A stretch of 64,000 nt of DNA. Origin: Turbatrix aceti. Lineage: Eukaryota > Nematoda > Chromadorea > Rhabditida > Panagrolaimidae. The stretch covers positions 1,860,001 to 1,924,000 of the forward strand of contig OZ017766.1 of the NCBI GenBank assembly GCA_963969345.1, given 5' to 3'. The notes under the pieces are model-generated. The model was not told the origin of the DNA. It saw only the letters and a program-made list of their open reading frames with translations, and searched no databases. Of the stretch, positions 21,994-34,528 are shown piece by piece (position 1 is the stretch's first letter; each line of letters begins with the position of its first letter). The position numbers were made by a program, and so were the translations under genes.

Positions 21994-23737
21994 ACGGTGT
22001 TTCTTCCGCTTTTTCGATTACCGGTTAAATTAAAGAGGACGTGTCAAAAAAGTACAACGTGGATGATCGGGGCGACAATGAATCACATGATTGGCAGCAT
22101 GATTAAATCCAGATTGGATCTTGGCTGACATTTTTAACATTTGGCGACACACTTCTCCCTTTGGCTCTCTTGGCTGGCGTAGAACACGTCGTACTCTTTT
22201 AATTCCGTCGCCTGAGACGTGCAGGTGACCTTCTGACTGCAGGAAGTGACACGAATCCACGGCCACCTTTTTCTTTTGTTAACACACTCCTTTCTACCTC
22301 TGTGAATAGGATTACGGTACTTAAAATGCAGGAGGCCACGCGCGCAGTCAATCGCGACGGGCAGCAGCCATCCGGTGGAATCCCGCGTCACCTTGTCGGG
22401 GGTTTATTGGGCTGATGCATATCACGTTTTTTTACCACCTATCAAGGATGTCACGTACATCTCCAGAGACTGGGGAACGACAAACGGGTTTCTTTCCGCG
22501 TGCGCGACCAACACAGGTCGTCTCCTCGCGATCACGAGGAACCTGATGAGTGGCCAGTGGTCAGCAAGTGCCCTACGGCAACTAAACTCTAGTTTAGGAC
22601 TAGGCAAAATACATTATGGCTTTGGTGTCCTGTGCTCACGGGGCAGGACACCAAAGATATCAAGAATAGGCTGCGACAAAAAATATGAATGCGGTTGTTG
22701 CACAATACCCGGCAGCAAAAAATGAACCAGAAGTTGAAATCCTTGAAAAGGCCAACGAGTGAGGTAAACTGTATGGAGACTAGTGGCACTTGATCCAGAA
22801 AGGCAGGAGCACTCTGTGAACTTTAAACCGAGCCAGACTGCCTCTTTACGCTACCAGGTGTGCTCGCGACTGTTCAAACGGTACGGTACGGGGTGCGCTC
22901 TGCACTCAATGCGTCAAGAAGTCGATGTATATCAAACTGATCCCGCCCGGATAATTGCTCTGTGTCCGCGAGGCCCCGAGGCCTTATCCGCAGACAGATG
23001 CGTCTGACCACATTTTTTATGATGACCGGTCGTCGGTCGTGTCATCGTGCGAATGCGTGTGTCATCGAATCCCGAAAACGAGTGATCTTCCCCGCCGAAC
23101 GGGTTTTGAACACAAAGCATAGCGCATTCTCCCGGGGCGCGTTGATGGGATTCGAGGTGGCCGGCTGGCATGGTCATCCGAGACACTCGAAGGCCCCAGA
23201 CGAGCTGATTCGCGCACAGATAGGCGGCTGCGAGGAGGCGGCGGGTAGGGCAGAGTCGGGCGAACCCGCGCTGTAAGAGGGGAACTCGGTGCGTGCTCCG
23301 CTGCCGGTCGTGGTCAATCAACGAGGTCAGATCACGCCGGATTTGCGAGACGAAAGTTTTTGAACTCAACCAACCCGCCAGACGCCCCTACAAAACGAGT
23401 GGTGTTTGTAACTTGTCAATCGTTTTGTAAACAATTTTAAAAATGGATGTCTAAGAATTCTGTCAAAATGTGATCTGTTACCGAGCAGCGTTTTGCCCCT
23501 TCCACCGCTATCTACCGTGTCCCTGGCGCGTGTTGCTTTTTTGGAATGCGAATGACAGATAAAAGATTAACTGTTTGTGTGATCCTTGACATTAGACGTG
23601 TGAAAGTTCTCTCCCGCGGATATCCCAGCCGGAGCTATCCTATCCGCATCAAAGAACTTTAAAAAACGGTGCTTTCTACAAAACGTGTTTTTGTTGATTG
23701 AATTAAAGAAACGAGGCTTTTCAGAGCGCCTTTAGCC
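21994..23737. other. Gene-free region between chemoreceptor and second UGT
   Basis: About 1.7 kb without a supported gene. Open frames of 60-145 codons exist on both strands, but none shows family motifs or consistent codon bias. It contains a perfect 13-bp hairpin at 22620-22656 and a smaller one near 22580. Confidence 0.55.
22620..22656. repeat. Perfect 13-bp inverted repeat with 11-base loop
   Basis: CTTTGGTGTCCTG (22620-22632) is the exact inverse of CAGGACACCAAAG (22644-22656). Neither flank has a T-tract of terminator type. Too short for a canonical miRNA precursor. Confidence 0.7.
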
Positions 23738-25916
23738 ATGAAGCGATCACCGGCGAGCTTACTGTGTCTCCTGGTCCTGTCGCAGCTTCTGCTCCAGGTG
23801 AACTGCGCCAAGATCCTCGTGTGGTCGCCTCTTCTAGGCCGCTCTCACGCCCGTTTCATGGCCCGTATCGCGGACATTCTCGTGCAAGACGGGCATAATG
23901 TGGTAAGTGGATGCTGTCTGTCACCGTTCTCTTTACACTTAAACTTCGCCCGGGGCAACGTTCCAAGTTCGATCAGGTTTTTTATGGCTTCCTTTTTTTG
24001 GGCATAAAACGCAAGGCAATTCACGGCTTCGGCCGGGGTGTTATTTTTGAGAAACGAGTCGCTTTCTCCGACTAACACGGCGATCAAAGTCGCGCGCGCA
24101 CTTGCTCTCAACCGGACCGCAAAAGTTGCATAATCCAACCCAAATACTAACCTAACGTCTCCTTGCGCGTGTCAAAGGAGGTGAAATGACGGCGTAGAAA
24201 GCTGCCCAGTGGCTCGCAAATCTGCTCTACTCTAAAGTTCAGACACAGTATTCACTTTCACTTGCGATTATCCATCCTTGGGCAAAGGAAAAGGAACGAA
24301 AACAAATCTCAAACCGTTTTCAGACCTTTTTTCAAACAATTTTTGACCCCGACACGATTCCGGTTTACGATACGCTTGCCCAGACCGTGCTCGTGCACCA
24401 CCCCACCGGCGTCGAGCCTTCGCTCCTCATGGGCTTCGACTACAAGAACGAGAAGATCTTCCAGCGCAAGGAGAACCTGCTCAGGCCCAACAACGCGCAT
24501 CTGCTTATGAAGATCTCCAGCGACCAGTGCAGAGGGCTCCTCAACGACGAAGTCACCACCACGCTCAGGCGCGAGAAATACGAATTGCTCGTCTTCGAGC
24601 TCGTCGATCTGTGCCCCGGGCTCTGGTTGCAGTACATCGGCATCGACAAGATGATCGCGACATCCAGCTACGGCACGGCGCCTATCATGGACACAATCAG
24701 CGGCGTAAACTCGCTCCCCAGCTATGTGCCTTGTAAGAGTTTTTGCCGATGACGTCAACAAAGTTTACGTTCGTTTCAGGGCTGTTTAGTTCGTTCACCG
24801 ACCAGATGAACATTGTCCAGCGGATGGAAAACGCGCTCTACGCCGTCACACAGCGGGTCTTCCTCTTCACCAATTCGCTGGCCCTCCACTTCATCGGCAC
24901 CGTCGTGCCGTTCCCGGAGGAGGAACTCGGCAAACAGCTGATGGATCCCCTGGAGTACCTCGAAACCAAGACCGGCGCGTACTTCATCAACATGAACGAG
25001 TTTACCGAGACTGCGAGACCTATTTTGAGGAATTACGCCTACATCGGAGGCCTGATGGTCGAGGACGATCAGCCGCCACTTACAGGAGTAAGCCGGTCTC
25101 TTTCCTCCCTAATTTACCTGTAATGGAGCACTTTAGGAGTACGCCGAGATTTACAACCAGTGTCTGAGCGGCGTAGTCGTTTTTTCGTTCGGATCCATGG
25201 TCAAGACAAAAAACGTCCCTGAGAGCATCAAAATCGAACTTCTGCAAAGTTTCGCGAGCTTCCCCGACCTCTGCTTCCTGTGGAAAGCGGACACCGACGA
25301 CTTCATCACTGACGCTCTGGTGAACCAGACCCTACGAAGCCCCAATGTCTTTATCCGGCGCTGGCTGCCCCAGCAGCAGCTGCTGGCGGATTCCAGAACG
25401 AGATTTTTCATCACCCACGCCGGGGCCAACTCGATCAACGAGGCCGTTGCCTTCGGGGTGCCGGTCATCACAGTGCCCCTCTACCTGGACAACCACCAGA
25501 ACTCGGTGGGGGCTGTGTCCCGGGGCATGGGCGTGACCATCGAGAAGATGTCCCTCGGGCGCGAGACTATGACCGACGCCATCCGGCAGCTCATGGCAAA
25601 CGCCACCTCCGGCAACAACAGGTATGCCAAGACGGCTAGAAACATTGCCGCGCAGCTGCATCGCCAGAGACGACGCATTCCCGAGGAAATCGTCGAGTGG
25701 ACGCAGCGCATCGTCGAGTTCGGTCCGATGACCCACCTCCAGCTCCGCTCGACGCGGCTCTCGTTCATCGAGCTGTACAATCTAGATATCCTTGCCATCC
25801 TGGTGGCGTGTTTCCTGGCTATTATCTGGGGCATCCGGACCATCGTCAGACATGCAATCAATTCACACATCTTTCGCCAAATACTCGCATCTCAGGACAA
25901 AGTAAAAGTATCGTAG
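23738..25916 (+). CDS. UDP-glycosyltransferase (UGT family), second copy
   Basis: Same reaction class as the UGT at 4.8 kb: sugar transfer from UDP-sugar to small lipophilic acceptors in the ER lumen. Exons 23738-23902, 24324-24732, 24780-25087 and 25137-25916 give 553 residues. It has a signal peptide (SLLCLLVLSQLLLQVNC), the SYVP...TDQMN segment of the acceptor domain, the sugar-donor signature starting FITHAGANSINEAVAFG, and a C-terminal membrane span (LDILAILVACFLAIIWG) with a basic tail. A splice acceptor (TTTTCAG) 13 bases before the ATG may serve for spliced-leader addition. Intron 1 is long (421 nt). Sequence identity to the first UGT is low outside the signature, so they probably serve different substrates. 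Confidence 0.92.
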
Positions 25917-26244
25917 TCGAACGCTTTATCGTAATTCAATCTGATATATTTATTGTTTGTGCCCAGCACGTAAAAGTGCGCGTGGTACGTCGTTATTTTT
26001 TGTACGCAGTCTTTTTTGCCTCAGACACGGTTAATATGTGATTTTGCACCACTCAAAAGCAATCTCAACGGATTGTATGCTATCAAGAAGATGTCATAAA
26101 GTGTTCTTCGTTGTTTCCACATAGCAATTTCAATCACGATGAAAATCAGAACTGGTACCGGGACTGGTTGACCATTCTCCCAGGGACTGGCGAACGAGCC
26201 ACGAGGGAAGCGTGCGCCGGCGAGACAAGCAGATCGGCACACGG
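25917..26244. other. 3' flank of the second UGT
   Basis: No gene seen. AT-rich sequence leading into the nested inverted-repeat elements. Confidence 0.5.
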
Positions 26245-26765
26245 ATAAATCAAATTCAAGTTTACGTGCCGGGAACGTCTACCCGCACTCGCATGAGAAT
26301 CATAACGGAATTATAAGGCTTTGCACGCTAATGTGTTTTATTGTGATGCGTTCATTCTCATCCAGTTCATTGTGTTCCGCAGCTCTAATTTAGTCATTGT
26401 TTTTTGCTGAATTTTGAATACGAATAAAGGGGAAAAAGCTTAGATTTTTTAGCACTTCAATGTGCTTCTTCATTTTCGTTGCGCGTCTCATTTGATTCTA
26501 ACCGCCCTCCAATTCCGTTATGATTCTCATGCGAGTGCGGATAGTTTGATTTTTCATGACTCAAGTATGACGGTCATGAAAAATCACGCAAAATTGACAG
26601 AAATCACACAAAAATTTTACACGTTGTCATGTAAATATGACCAAACATGACGTTAATGTCACGTTTACATGACAATGTGTCAAGTTTGTGTGATGTCTAC
26701 GTCAAACTTGAGTCATGAAAAATCAAACTAGACGTTCCCGGCACGTAAACTTGAATTTGATTTAT
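26245..26765. mobile_element. Inverted-repeat (MITE-like) element, outer
   Basis: The left arm 26245-26312 is inverted in the right arm as two blocks, 26511-26540 and 26729-26765. The right arm is interrupted by the inner element. The arms enclose about 200 bases without coding capacity. Outer ends are near ATAAATCAAATTC. I found no clear target duplication, so the superfamily is open. Confidence 0.75.
26544..26728. mobile_element. Tc1/mariner-like MITE nested in the outer element
   Basis: A 23-bp perfect terminal inverted repeat (26544-26566 and 26706-26728, beginning GTTTGATTTTTCATGACTC) is flanked by TA on both sides. The uninterrupted left arm of the host element shows the empty site with a single TA, so the TA was duplicated on insertion. 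That is the signature of Tc1/mariner-type movement. The element is 185 bp and non-coding. Confidence 0.88.
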
Positions 26766-27147
26766 CGGTGATATACCTACCGGCTAAGGAGAGTGCAAAC
26801 TTTTCCGTCGTCATCGCCTACGTCTAATTGTCCACGGTTGTTGTACGGGAGGGAGATTCTACTGATAAACTATTGTCCACTACGGAGTGTCTGAGGTCTA
26901 CGAGGAAGCGCGAGCTAGCCGGGAGATCCCGGTAGCAAGAACAAATATAGGAAAACGTAAAATAAAAAAAGAACATTCATAAACATAGGTGCCAGCAACA
27001 TGCACATCGAGTACAGCTGAAAGTGCACGTCAAAAGTGGGAAACTCAATGTTTTTTGCCAAACGCGCATTCAAATTTGCCATTGTTGTGTAATGCCTTTT
27101 CATTGCGCGATTCGGGCGAGTGTTGCTTTAGTTTCTACGCGTGTGAT
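26766..27147. other. Upstream region of cyclophilin
   Basis: No gene or repeat recognised; presumably contains the cyclophilin promoter. A polypyrimidine-poor sequence precedes the ATG. Confidence 0.45.
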
Positions 27148-27955
27148 ATGGGCTGCGGCGGTTCCAAGCCACCAGCCAAGGTGGCCCCGAGTGCGCCACC
27201 GTCCGCGGTTTCAGGTTTTGTTGTTTGTCTCCTGTAAGTCTCCTCACGGTTAACTTGCAGGGGGAGTCGGATCGACGGTACCTAAGAGCGAAGGAACAGC
27301 GGAACCGAAGCCGCCTCCCTATCCGATGACTGCGAAACCCAAGGTCTTCCTGGACGTCTCCATCGCCGGCAAGCCTGCGGGCCGCATCGTCATCGAGCTG
27401 CGCGGAGACGTCGTGCCCAAGACGGCGGAGAACTTCCGGGCACTCTGCACTGGCGAGAAGGGCATAGGTAAGAAGGGCAAGCCTCTTCACTTCAAGGGCT
27501 GCAAGTTCCACCGGATCATCCCCGAGTTCATGCTCCAGGGCGGCGACTTTACCGCCGGCAATGGAACCGGTGGCGAGTCCATTTACGGCGGGGAGTTCGA
27601 CGACGAAAACTTCACTCTGAAGCACACCGAGCCCGGCATACTCAGCATGGCCAACGCCGGTTTGTTACGATCTGAACTATGCCCGGGTCTAATTCATTCC
27701 TTCAGGAGGCAATACCAACGGCTCTCAGTTCTTCCTGACGACGGCGGCTACGGCATGGCTCGACGGCAGGCACGTTGTCTTCGGCAAGGTTATCGAGGGC
27801 ATGAGCGTGGTCAAAGCCGTCGAGCAGAAGGTGAGGAGTGCCTTCGGGCGTCTCTTGAGAGTTCTATGCCAGAAATTATTTTCTTGCAGGGCACAGACGC
27901 TGGGACGCCGACTGCGGAATGTGTCATTACCGATTGCGGTCAACTGCCGCCGTAG
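27148..27955 (+). CDS. Cyclophilin-type peptidyl-prolyl isomerase with N-myristoylation-like start
   Basis: Cyclophilins catalyse cis-trans isomerisation of X-Pro bonds. Exons 27148-27214, 27261-27659, 27706-27830 and 27890-27955 close at 218 residues. The catalytic core is complete: [16 protein letters not shown] (Arg, Phe and Gln of the active site), the [12 protein letters not shown] loop, and [10 protein letters not shown] with the cyclosporin-contact Trp. An extra lysine-glycine loop ([16 protein letters not shown]) marks the cyclophilin A/40-type divergent loop. About 45 residues precede the core; they begin MGCGGSKPP, a good N-myristoylation and palmitoylation context, so this form may sit on membranes. 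That extension is encoded mainly by a separate first exon. A downstream ATG at 27326 would give a plain cytosolic cyclophilin. Confidence 0.93.
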
Positions 27956-30900
27956 TGCTCACGCAAGCGCGGGGGATGAGTGGCCACGGCGGTCCTCAAG
28001 TGCGTTTTTTCGGACGACGAGTAAAAGCAGTGACAAGTCTTGCGAGCTGGGTGATGGAAATTTGAATATTATTAGTCTGTGTCCGGGCGCGGAAGGGGCG
28101 CGGCGCGCCGCAATTGAATTGGTTAAAAACGCAGGAAAACACGTCTGGGAAAAAAGCGAGCCGTGATTGGCAATATTCGTCGCCCGCCGCCTCTCCTAAT
28201 TGCCAGGCGTTGTTTTTTGAGGGGTCTCTGCCGCAGGGGGCTGCCTCCAGGCGGGGGACCCTTTTTGGCACCCTCTGGCATAATTAGCGGCGGGTGTGTC
28301 TCGCGGGACACGGTGAGCAGCCAGCGACGCAGACGCTAGTCGAGTGATGACGCCGCGCGGTGATCAGGGGCGAACGCCCTCCGCCTCTTGACTCAAGTGC
28401 ACCTCAACAGCCCCGCTGACTGCCAACAAGCCGATGCTTGTCGCGGCGGCGAATTAAAGGGGCTCCGGTACCGTTACTGGTTGTCTGTCGACTTCCGTCT
28501 TCCACAGCGACTGTAGTGACAAATGCACTTTTTTGACGAGTTTACAAACAGATTATCTCGCAGCTCGCCCCACTTGGCAATCGGGCCCAAAATTAGCGGT
28601 TGTCAATAATCTGCTTTGCTCGCAGCGGTCGGGCCCGAGCTTCCCTTCGATTGGGCCTGGGATGCCCAAGGCCGGGGATCAGACTCGCCGCTCACCTTCC
28701 GGCTCATTTGGCACGCTGTCTGCGTGCAATTTGGCCCGGCCGACCGATTCCACTGACACCTTGTAATTCGGCTCGTCACGGGGAGGTAGAGTGACATGCA
28801 CTCCCCACTGCAGCCCGCACATCTGCCTCCCAGCGCTCTGCCTGGATTTATTGTCCCGGAGAGGGCCGTGGCACGAATCATTTTCTGCTCAGAGGCTGGC
28901 AAGGTGACATAATCGAGCTTTTTCCAGCCGTGCCCTGCCCTGCTTTGACCTCTGCCCTCGAAAAAAAAATTTATTGTCCCTCCGTCGTTAGAGCGCCGAG
29001 ATTGTTGCATTTCGCTTCCGGCAGTGTGGAACGCCTGTCACCCATGGAGGGATGGGTTGCCCTCCCTTTTCTGACTCACTCCCGCCACTTTTTTATCCGC
29101 CGCTGTGGCCGGGCCTTCCTAGGCGGCTTTGCCCGACCCGAGGCTCGGAGGAAGGGCAGCAATGTTCTCTAATCTTTCATTGCAGTCTGTACTTTGCGGA
29201 GCAGTGGTTTTTTTCGGCGAAGCATCTCGAAGTCGGTCAGCCTAATATATTTTATTTTTTAGTGTTTTAGGCAAATTCAATTGAATCTGACTCGTTTTGG
29301 CTGGGTGGGAAAAAGACGGACAGGTTGCCATTTCACGTCGTCGAGCCCGTATTTATCTTTGGGATTTGTTGTTTTTGGCGGCAGGACCAAGTGGATGGGG
29401 AGGGACAGGGGGGCCATGGTCGATGTCAAGGCACGTGTCAACCCCGACCGACTTTTGTGCGAGCTGTTTGCACACTAATTTGTTGACTTAACGTGTCTCC
29501 GTGCACCGCGATTTATTGCCGTTAATTTTTTTGCGAAGACTTCAATTAGGGTAAATTCGTGCCCCCCAAAAATTATCCTGCGTTGGGGAAGCGTGTTTTG
29601 ACAAAAAAATTTGATCTGGTCAGCCTTTTTTGGCCCAGCGCAAAAAAAAGACTTTTGTATGGTCCCCTCTTTGAGGAAGCGAACTCCAGACTGCCAATCA
29701 GGCAACAACATTATCCTCTACGTGTGGAAAAGCCGGCTAGGCGATTTCGCGAAGCAGCAGCCGCAGGCCATCAATCAGGTGCCGTGTAAACGCTTGTTTT
29801 ACCTGGCAACTCGTGTGCAGGCTTTTATTGAAGGTCGTAATCACTTGATTAATTGTGTCACTTCGCGGCGATAGACAGATGGCACCCGGCTCACGTCGCG
29901 TACATCTGTGCAAGAATAACAATCTTTGTTTGTTTTTACAACTTTTTCCGTCACCAGTTGACTCCGTCGACAGCCGCCACCGGTACACCGGGATCACCGG
30001 GCCTGGTGTCTTTTTTTTTATTTTTTGGATTGGATGAGCCCCGAGATGACTGGATCCGGATTTTATGGCGTCATTTCCTACTCCACAATTTTTGGCTCTT
30101 CTCGCTGTCAACTGCAGACGACAAATTTTGACATGAATTTTCTCGTCGCGGTCTGGTCATACGCGGCACTGCGGATTTGTTTATGCCTGCCGGGGACGAA
30201 GGGACTGGATGCGCATCGACTGCGCTTGCGCCTGCGATTGGCCCTGTGATTCCCCGTCCGTATTCGCTTTTGCCGCATTGACTAGGTGCTTGTGGCCCCC
30301 CACTTCCGGGACCAAGCAACCTGGAATACGACGCGATTTCTTCCGAGTTTAAACAAAGCCAGCCACCTTATATGGATTTTTGCCACCGCCAGGCTCTTCC
30401 GGAAGAGTTGTGATACATTTATGCGTTGTGTCCTTGTCGCCAAGTATTTATTTGGGTTTCGGGGAAATTATGGCAAGAAATTTCCATTTTTCACACGTTT
30501 TTCTTTTTCTTCCTCGAAAACCCCTTGCAGGGCCGCAATAAGTGTGGCAAGTGCCAAAAATTTCGTTATCTGAAATCAGTGGAAAACGCTTAAAAAATAA
30601 GTTTTCCGTGTGAAAATTGAGGTCATAATCGTGGGAAAAGATTTTTTGCCCCGGGTTTGAGCTGTTTCTTGCGTCGCGTAGTGCGCAGTCCTGCTGGTTC
30701 ATGATCTTTGCTTCGAAGGTTCATCAATTAGAAGGGGGGTAAGCCACGTCATTTCTGGAAGGCACTGTTGCACGCTGTATAAATAACAAACAGCATGATG
30801 GCATTTCGGAAAAACTGGTTGCACCTTTGTACTTGGCACTTGGCAATTTAGTGTATTCTTAATTTCGGCAATGTGGAGATGTCCGTCTGCCTACGTTTGA

Positions 30901-32270
30901 TGTCTGGGGTGCTCATCAGGATGCCAACAGGGGCCGGACCTCAGAAACGGACTCTCCACAAGGGGAATTTAAAGTTTGTCTGGATAGGTTTGGCCGGCTG
31001 GCAGCGGTACTTGGCACTCTTGGGGGTGTTTGGCGTGCATGTGCCAGTGCTACCTATTTGTTGCAGCGGGCCGCATTAGGCGAGTCCGCAGACAATGCGG
31101 GTGCGGTGAGCCGTGATTTGCGTTGGGCACCGAATCAGGTCGGGCTGCATTGTCGCCGACTTCCTTAACCGGCGGCGTCTTTGTCGGCTTCTCGGGATAC
31201 CATCGGACACCAATTTTGCCCGCGGCGACCACGCGCACTCCTTGTGACTCACATCACGGCGTTTGTGACACCCGAGATGGCACTCGTGTACCGTGGGAAG
31301 GTCTGGAGGGGTCGATGTTTCCAAGTTTGTTAAAACTTGGCTAATTGAGGCGTGAAAATCGAATAATGCTCGATTGCAGGGGAAAAAGCTCTGTCTCCCC
31401 TCCTTGCTCCGCCTCGACTCAAGGGGGTGCGTGTCGTTGTTTTGTCATTGTCCGGGAAGAGTACTTGATGCTGCTGACGCGGCAACCTTTCAAGGCGGCA
31501 GAGTGTATCATGCCTGGCCAAGTCCTTTGTCCAAGTTTTTGATTTCCGAGAATGCTCCAAAGCCCTCAGAAGAAGCGAAAGTGAAACCACGGGCCGTGTG
31601 AGCCGAGCTAACCAATTTGCTTTTGCTTTGATTCCAATATCTGCCTTACCCGCCCCATTGCCTAATATCCTCCGGCGCCACTCCAAATGATTACCCGCCA
31701 CGTACTGACAGTGCGTAACACGATTGGCCCGCCCGCCCCTCGGCCATCGTCCACTCTCCTTTTCTTTGTCTTTTTTTGTGTCGGCGTGCACTTTTTTGCC
31801 CCTGGGGGCCTTCTCCTCCCCCAACTTGCCGACAAGCGTTCGTGATAAATCGGCTCTCAATTCCGCGTCTAGCTCGGCTTTCCTTCCATGCAGAACAGAT
31901 GGACTCGGGTAAAAACACTTGAGTACTAACGTCTATCAGGCACTTTTTCACACTTGACTTTTTTTTATCATGTGCGAAAACTTGAGTTCAAAAAATGAAA
32001 TGACTTCATATTTTGTGTCTGTTAGCGTGCATCGATCTGTGCCGGAATAGCGAAGTGGAGTAATCGGAACCCCGAGCTGGGGCCTTGTTGTACTCCGATA
32101 CGTTTCGGACGTGTAGCAAAAGGAAGAACACGTTCGCTTCATTTTTCACCCCCAGATTGACTTTGTTGAACGCATGCTAGCAGCAACTCGGTGCAAAATG
32201 CACCGCGCCGCTAAAAAAACCGACCTTTTTTATTTTTTTGGGGAAGGCGCCCTTATCTTTTTTTCTCTTT
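27956..32270. other. 4.3-kb gene-free region upstream of acetylcholinesterase
   Basis: I looked on both strands for exon runs with splice sites, membrane or domain motifs, tRNAs and long repeats and found none. Open frames are all short and unrelated. The region is far longer than the other spacers in this window, which are mostly under 1 kb. It probably holds control sequences, or long 5' non-coding exons and introns, of the acetylcholinesterase gene. Non-coding RNA genes cannot be excluded by eye. Confidence 0.5.
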
Positions 32271-32339
32271 CAGAGCGCGTGTGGACGTCCCCGCTCCAGC
32301 ACCTCCGAGATAGCCCAGACCCGTGTGCAACGCGCCTTC

Positions 32340-34528
32340 ATGCCCTCGACGGCGTGGTACTGCTCGATGCCGACGGGCGTCCTCTGGCTGGCGTCGGCAT
32401 GTCTCAGCGTCATCGCAGCCCACTCGACCATTCCTATCGAAGTGCAGCTGAAGTACGGCAAGATCCGGGGTCGCGAGTCCATTTTTCTCGGGACGCCGGT
32501 GAGATCATACCTCAGCGTGCCCTTCGCGGAGCCCCCCGTCGGCGACCTCAGATTTCGGCCGCCATTGCCCAAGCGGCCCTGGAACGGCACCGTCGAGGCA
32601 ACCGCGCTTGCGCCTGCTTGCTTTCAGGGCCGCGACACGTACAACTCCAGTTTTTGGGGTTGTTGGACGTAAATCGCATTTCCGCTGACGTGCGTTTGTT
32701 TCAGGTAGCGAAATGTGGAACGCGAACACACCAATCCAAGAGGACTGCCTGTACCTCAACATCTGGGCACCGGCCAACGCACGGAACCTGACAGTGATGG
32801 TGTGGCTCTTCGGCGGCGGCTTCTACTCGGGCAGCCCGTCACTCATCCTCTACGACGGCCGGGCCCTGGCAACCCAGACAAACGTCGTCGTCGTCAACAT
32901 TAACTACCGGCTCGGCCCCTTCGGATACATCTACTTTGACCACGAAGACGCTCCGGGCAACATGGGCATGCTGGACCAGCAGCTGGCGTTCCACTGGATC
33001 CGCGAGAACATCGCCAATTTCGGCGGCAACCCGTCGTCCATCTCATTGTTCGGCGAGTCCGCGGGCGCGAGCTCCATCGTAGCCCACCTCATCGCGCCCG
33101 GCTCGAGGGGCATGTTCCACAATGGCATCCTGCAGTCCGGAAGCCTCGACAACAAGTGGAGTCTCGACACGCCTAGCCGTGCCCTGGAGAAGAGCATGAT
33201 CCTCGCTGACAAGGTGCAGTGCAACCGGACGACCATACAGTCCACTATCAACTGCCTCAAGGAGTGCACGCCCGAGCAACTCATCGACCAGATGTGGTCC
33301 CTCGGCCTCCAGTTCCTCGAATTCCCCTTCGCTATCGTGTCGCGGGACCGTAACTTCTTCCGCGAGTTCGACGCGTTCACCGCGCTCAGGAAGCGTCAGT
33401 ACAGGCGAGACATCAACCTCATGATCGGCATCAACCACGATGAGGGTGAGAAAGGCGCGCATTAGCGTGATTGCCGGGGCTGCGGCGCATTCCAAATGAG
33501 CGTAATTCTCGAAAATGGCACGGGACTCGGCTGCGGCACCGAAAACAGCCAGCTCATTGTTTTGCTTTTGCACGCGCACTGCAAAATAGCAAACTGAAGT
33601 CTCGCTAATTTGCTTTTGTTTCGGATTTGGCACAAAAAAATTGGCTTTTGAGCTGAATAACAGAGGGCGACCAAAACAAGCAACCGAAGACCACAGCCGT
33701 GTTTCAGGGAACTTCTGGAACATCTACAATCTGGCGGAGTACTTCGACAAGCCCTCGCAGCCGGTGCTCAGCCTGGAGGACTTTTACGCGTGTGGCAATC
33801 GGGCCTTCGCGGCCCTGCCGGAGGTCATCCGGAACGCTGCCAACTTTGTCTACCTCAACGGCACGTCGTGCCCCATAGAATCGCCCGCGTCGCCGACATA
33901 TGCGGACCTCATCAACCAGATGGTCGGGGACTTTTTCTTCACGTGCGACTCCATCTGGCTCGCGGAGCAGATGGACGACGCCCCGGGCAAGGTCTTCATC
34001 TACTACTTCGACCACCCCTCCAGCGCCAATCCGTGGCCCAAGTGGACGGGCACCATGCACGGCTACGAGATCGAGTTCGTCTTCGGTGTCCCGACGTACA
34101 ACGCCACCGCCAACTACACGAGTCGCGAGCGGACGCTGAGTCAGAAGATCATGCAGTACTGGAGCACGTTCGCCAAGACCGGGTAGGCTCACTCAGGTGG
34201 AAGCTGGTTCCCTAACCGCAGAGTTTCAGCATTCCGAGACTGAACAAGAACAAGAACAACATCGGGTGGCCCGAGTACGGCGCATCCAGCCGGTACTGGA
34301 TGCACCTCAAGGGCGGCTCCCACATCAAGTCCATCCCTGCCAGGAAGCAACGCGAGTGCGCCGTCTGGCGCGCGTCCCGAGACCTCGAATACAACGAATA
34401 CCGTAAGTCAGCGTCTCCTGCAGCGGACCTAAAGGGCCAATTTTTCAGTTTTGTCGTCGGCCCCGGCGATGAAGCAATCGCTGCCACTCCTCCTCATCTC
34501 CACAGCCCTGGCCCTCGGTCTGCGCTAG
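32340..34528 (+). CDS. ace: Acetylcholinesterase with a GPI-anchor signal
   Basis: Hydrolyses acetylcholine at synapses. Exons 32340-32658, 32705-33445, 33708-34182, 34230-34402 and 34449-34528 close at 595 residues. A signal peptide lies at the start (VLWLASACLSVIAAHS). The catalytic triad is Ser225 (FGESAG), Glu353 (NHDEG) and His472 (TMHGYEIEFVFG). GGGF forms the oxyanion hole, and Trp111 in SEMWN is the choline-binding Trp that separates true cholinesterases from other carboxylesterases. Phenylalanines in EFPFAIV occupy the acyl pocket. The last exon encodes SSAPAMKQSLPLLLISTALA, a small-residue site plus hydrophobic tail ending the protein, as in GPI-anchored nematode ACE enzymes. A strong pyrimidine-rich acceptor at 32257-32273 lies before the ATG. 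The GTTGTT donor of exon 1 is weak but needed for frame. Confidence 0.92.

Noticed and set aside
22375..22725. 116-codon frame with several Cys and Gly
   Set aside because: No signal peptide, family motif or splice partner, and it includes the inverted repeat at 22620; judged chance.
23040..23090. Possible tRNA from the sequence ATCGAATCCCGA
   Set aside because: No matching acceptor stem or anticodon arm at the correct spacing on either strand.
29000..31950. Several 60-176-codon frames in the large gene-free block
   Set aside because: Short, overlapping on both strands, with no motifs or consistent splice structure.
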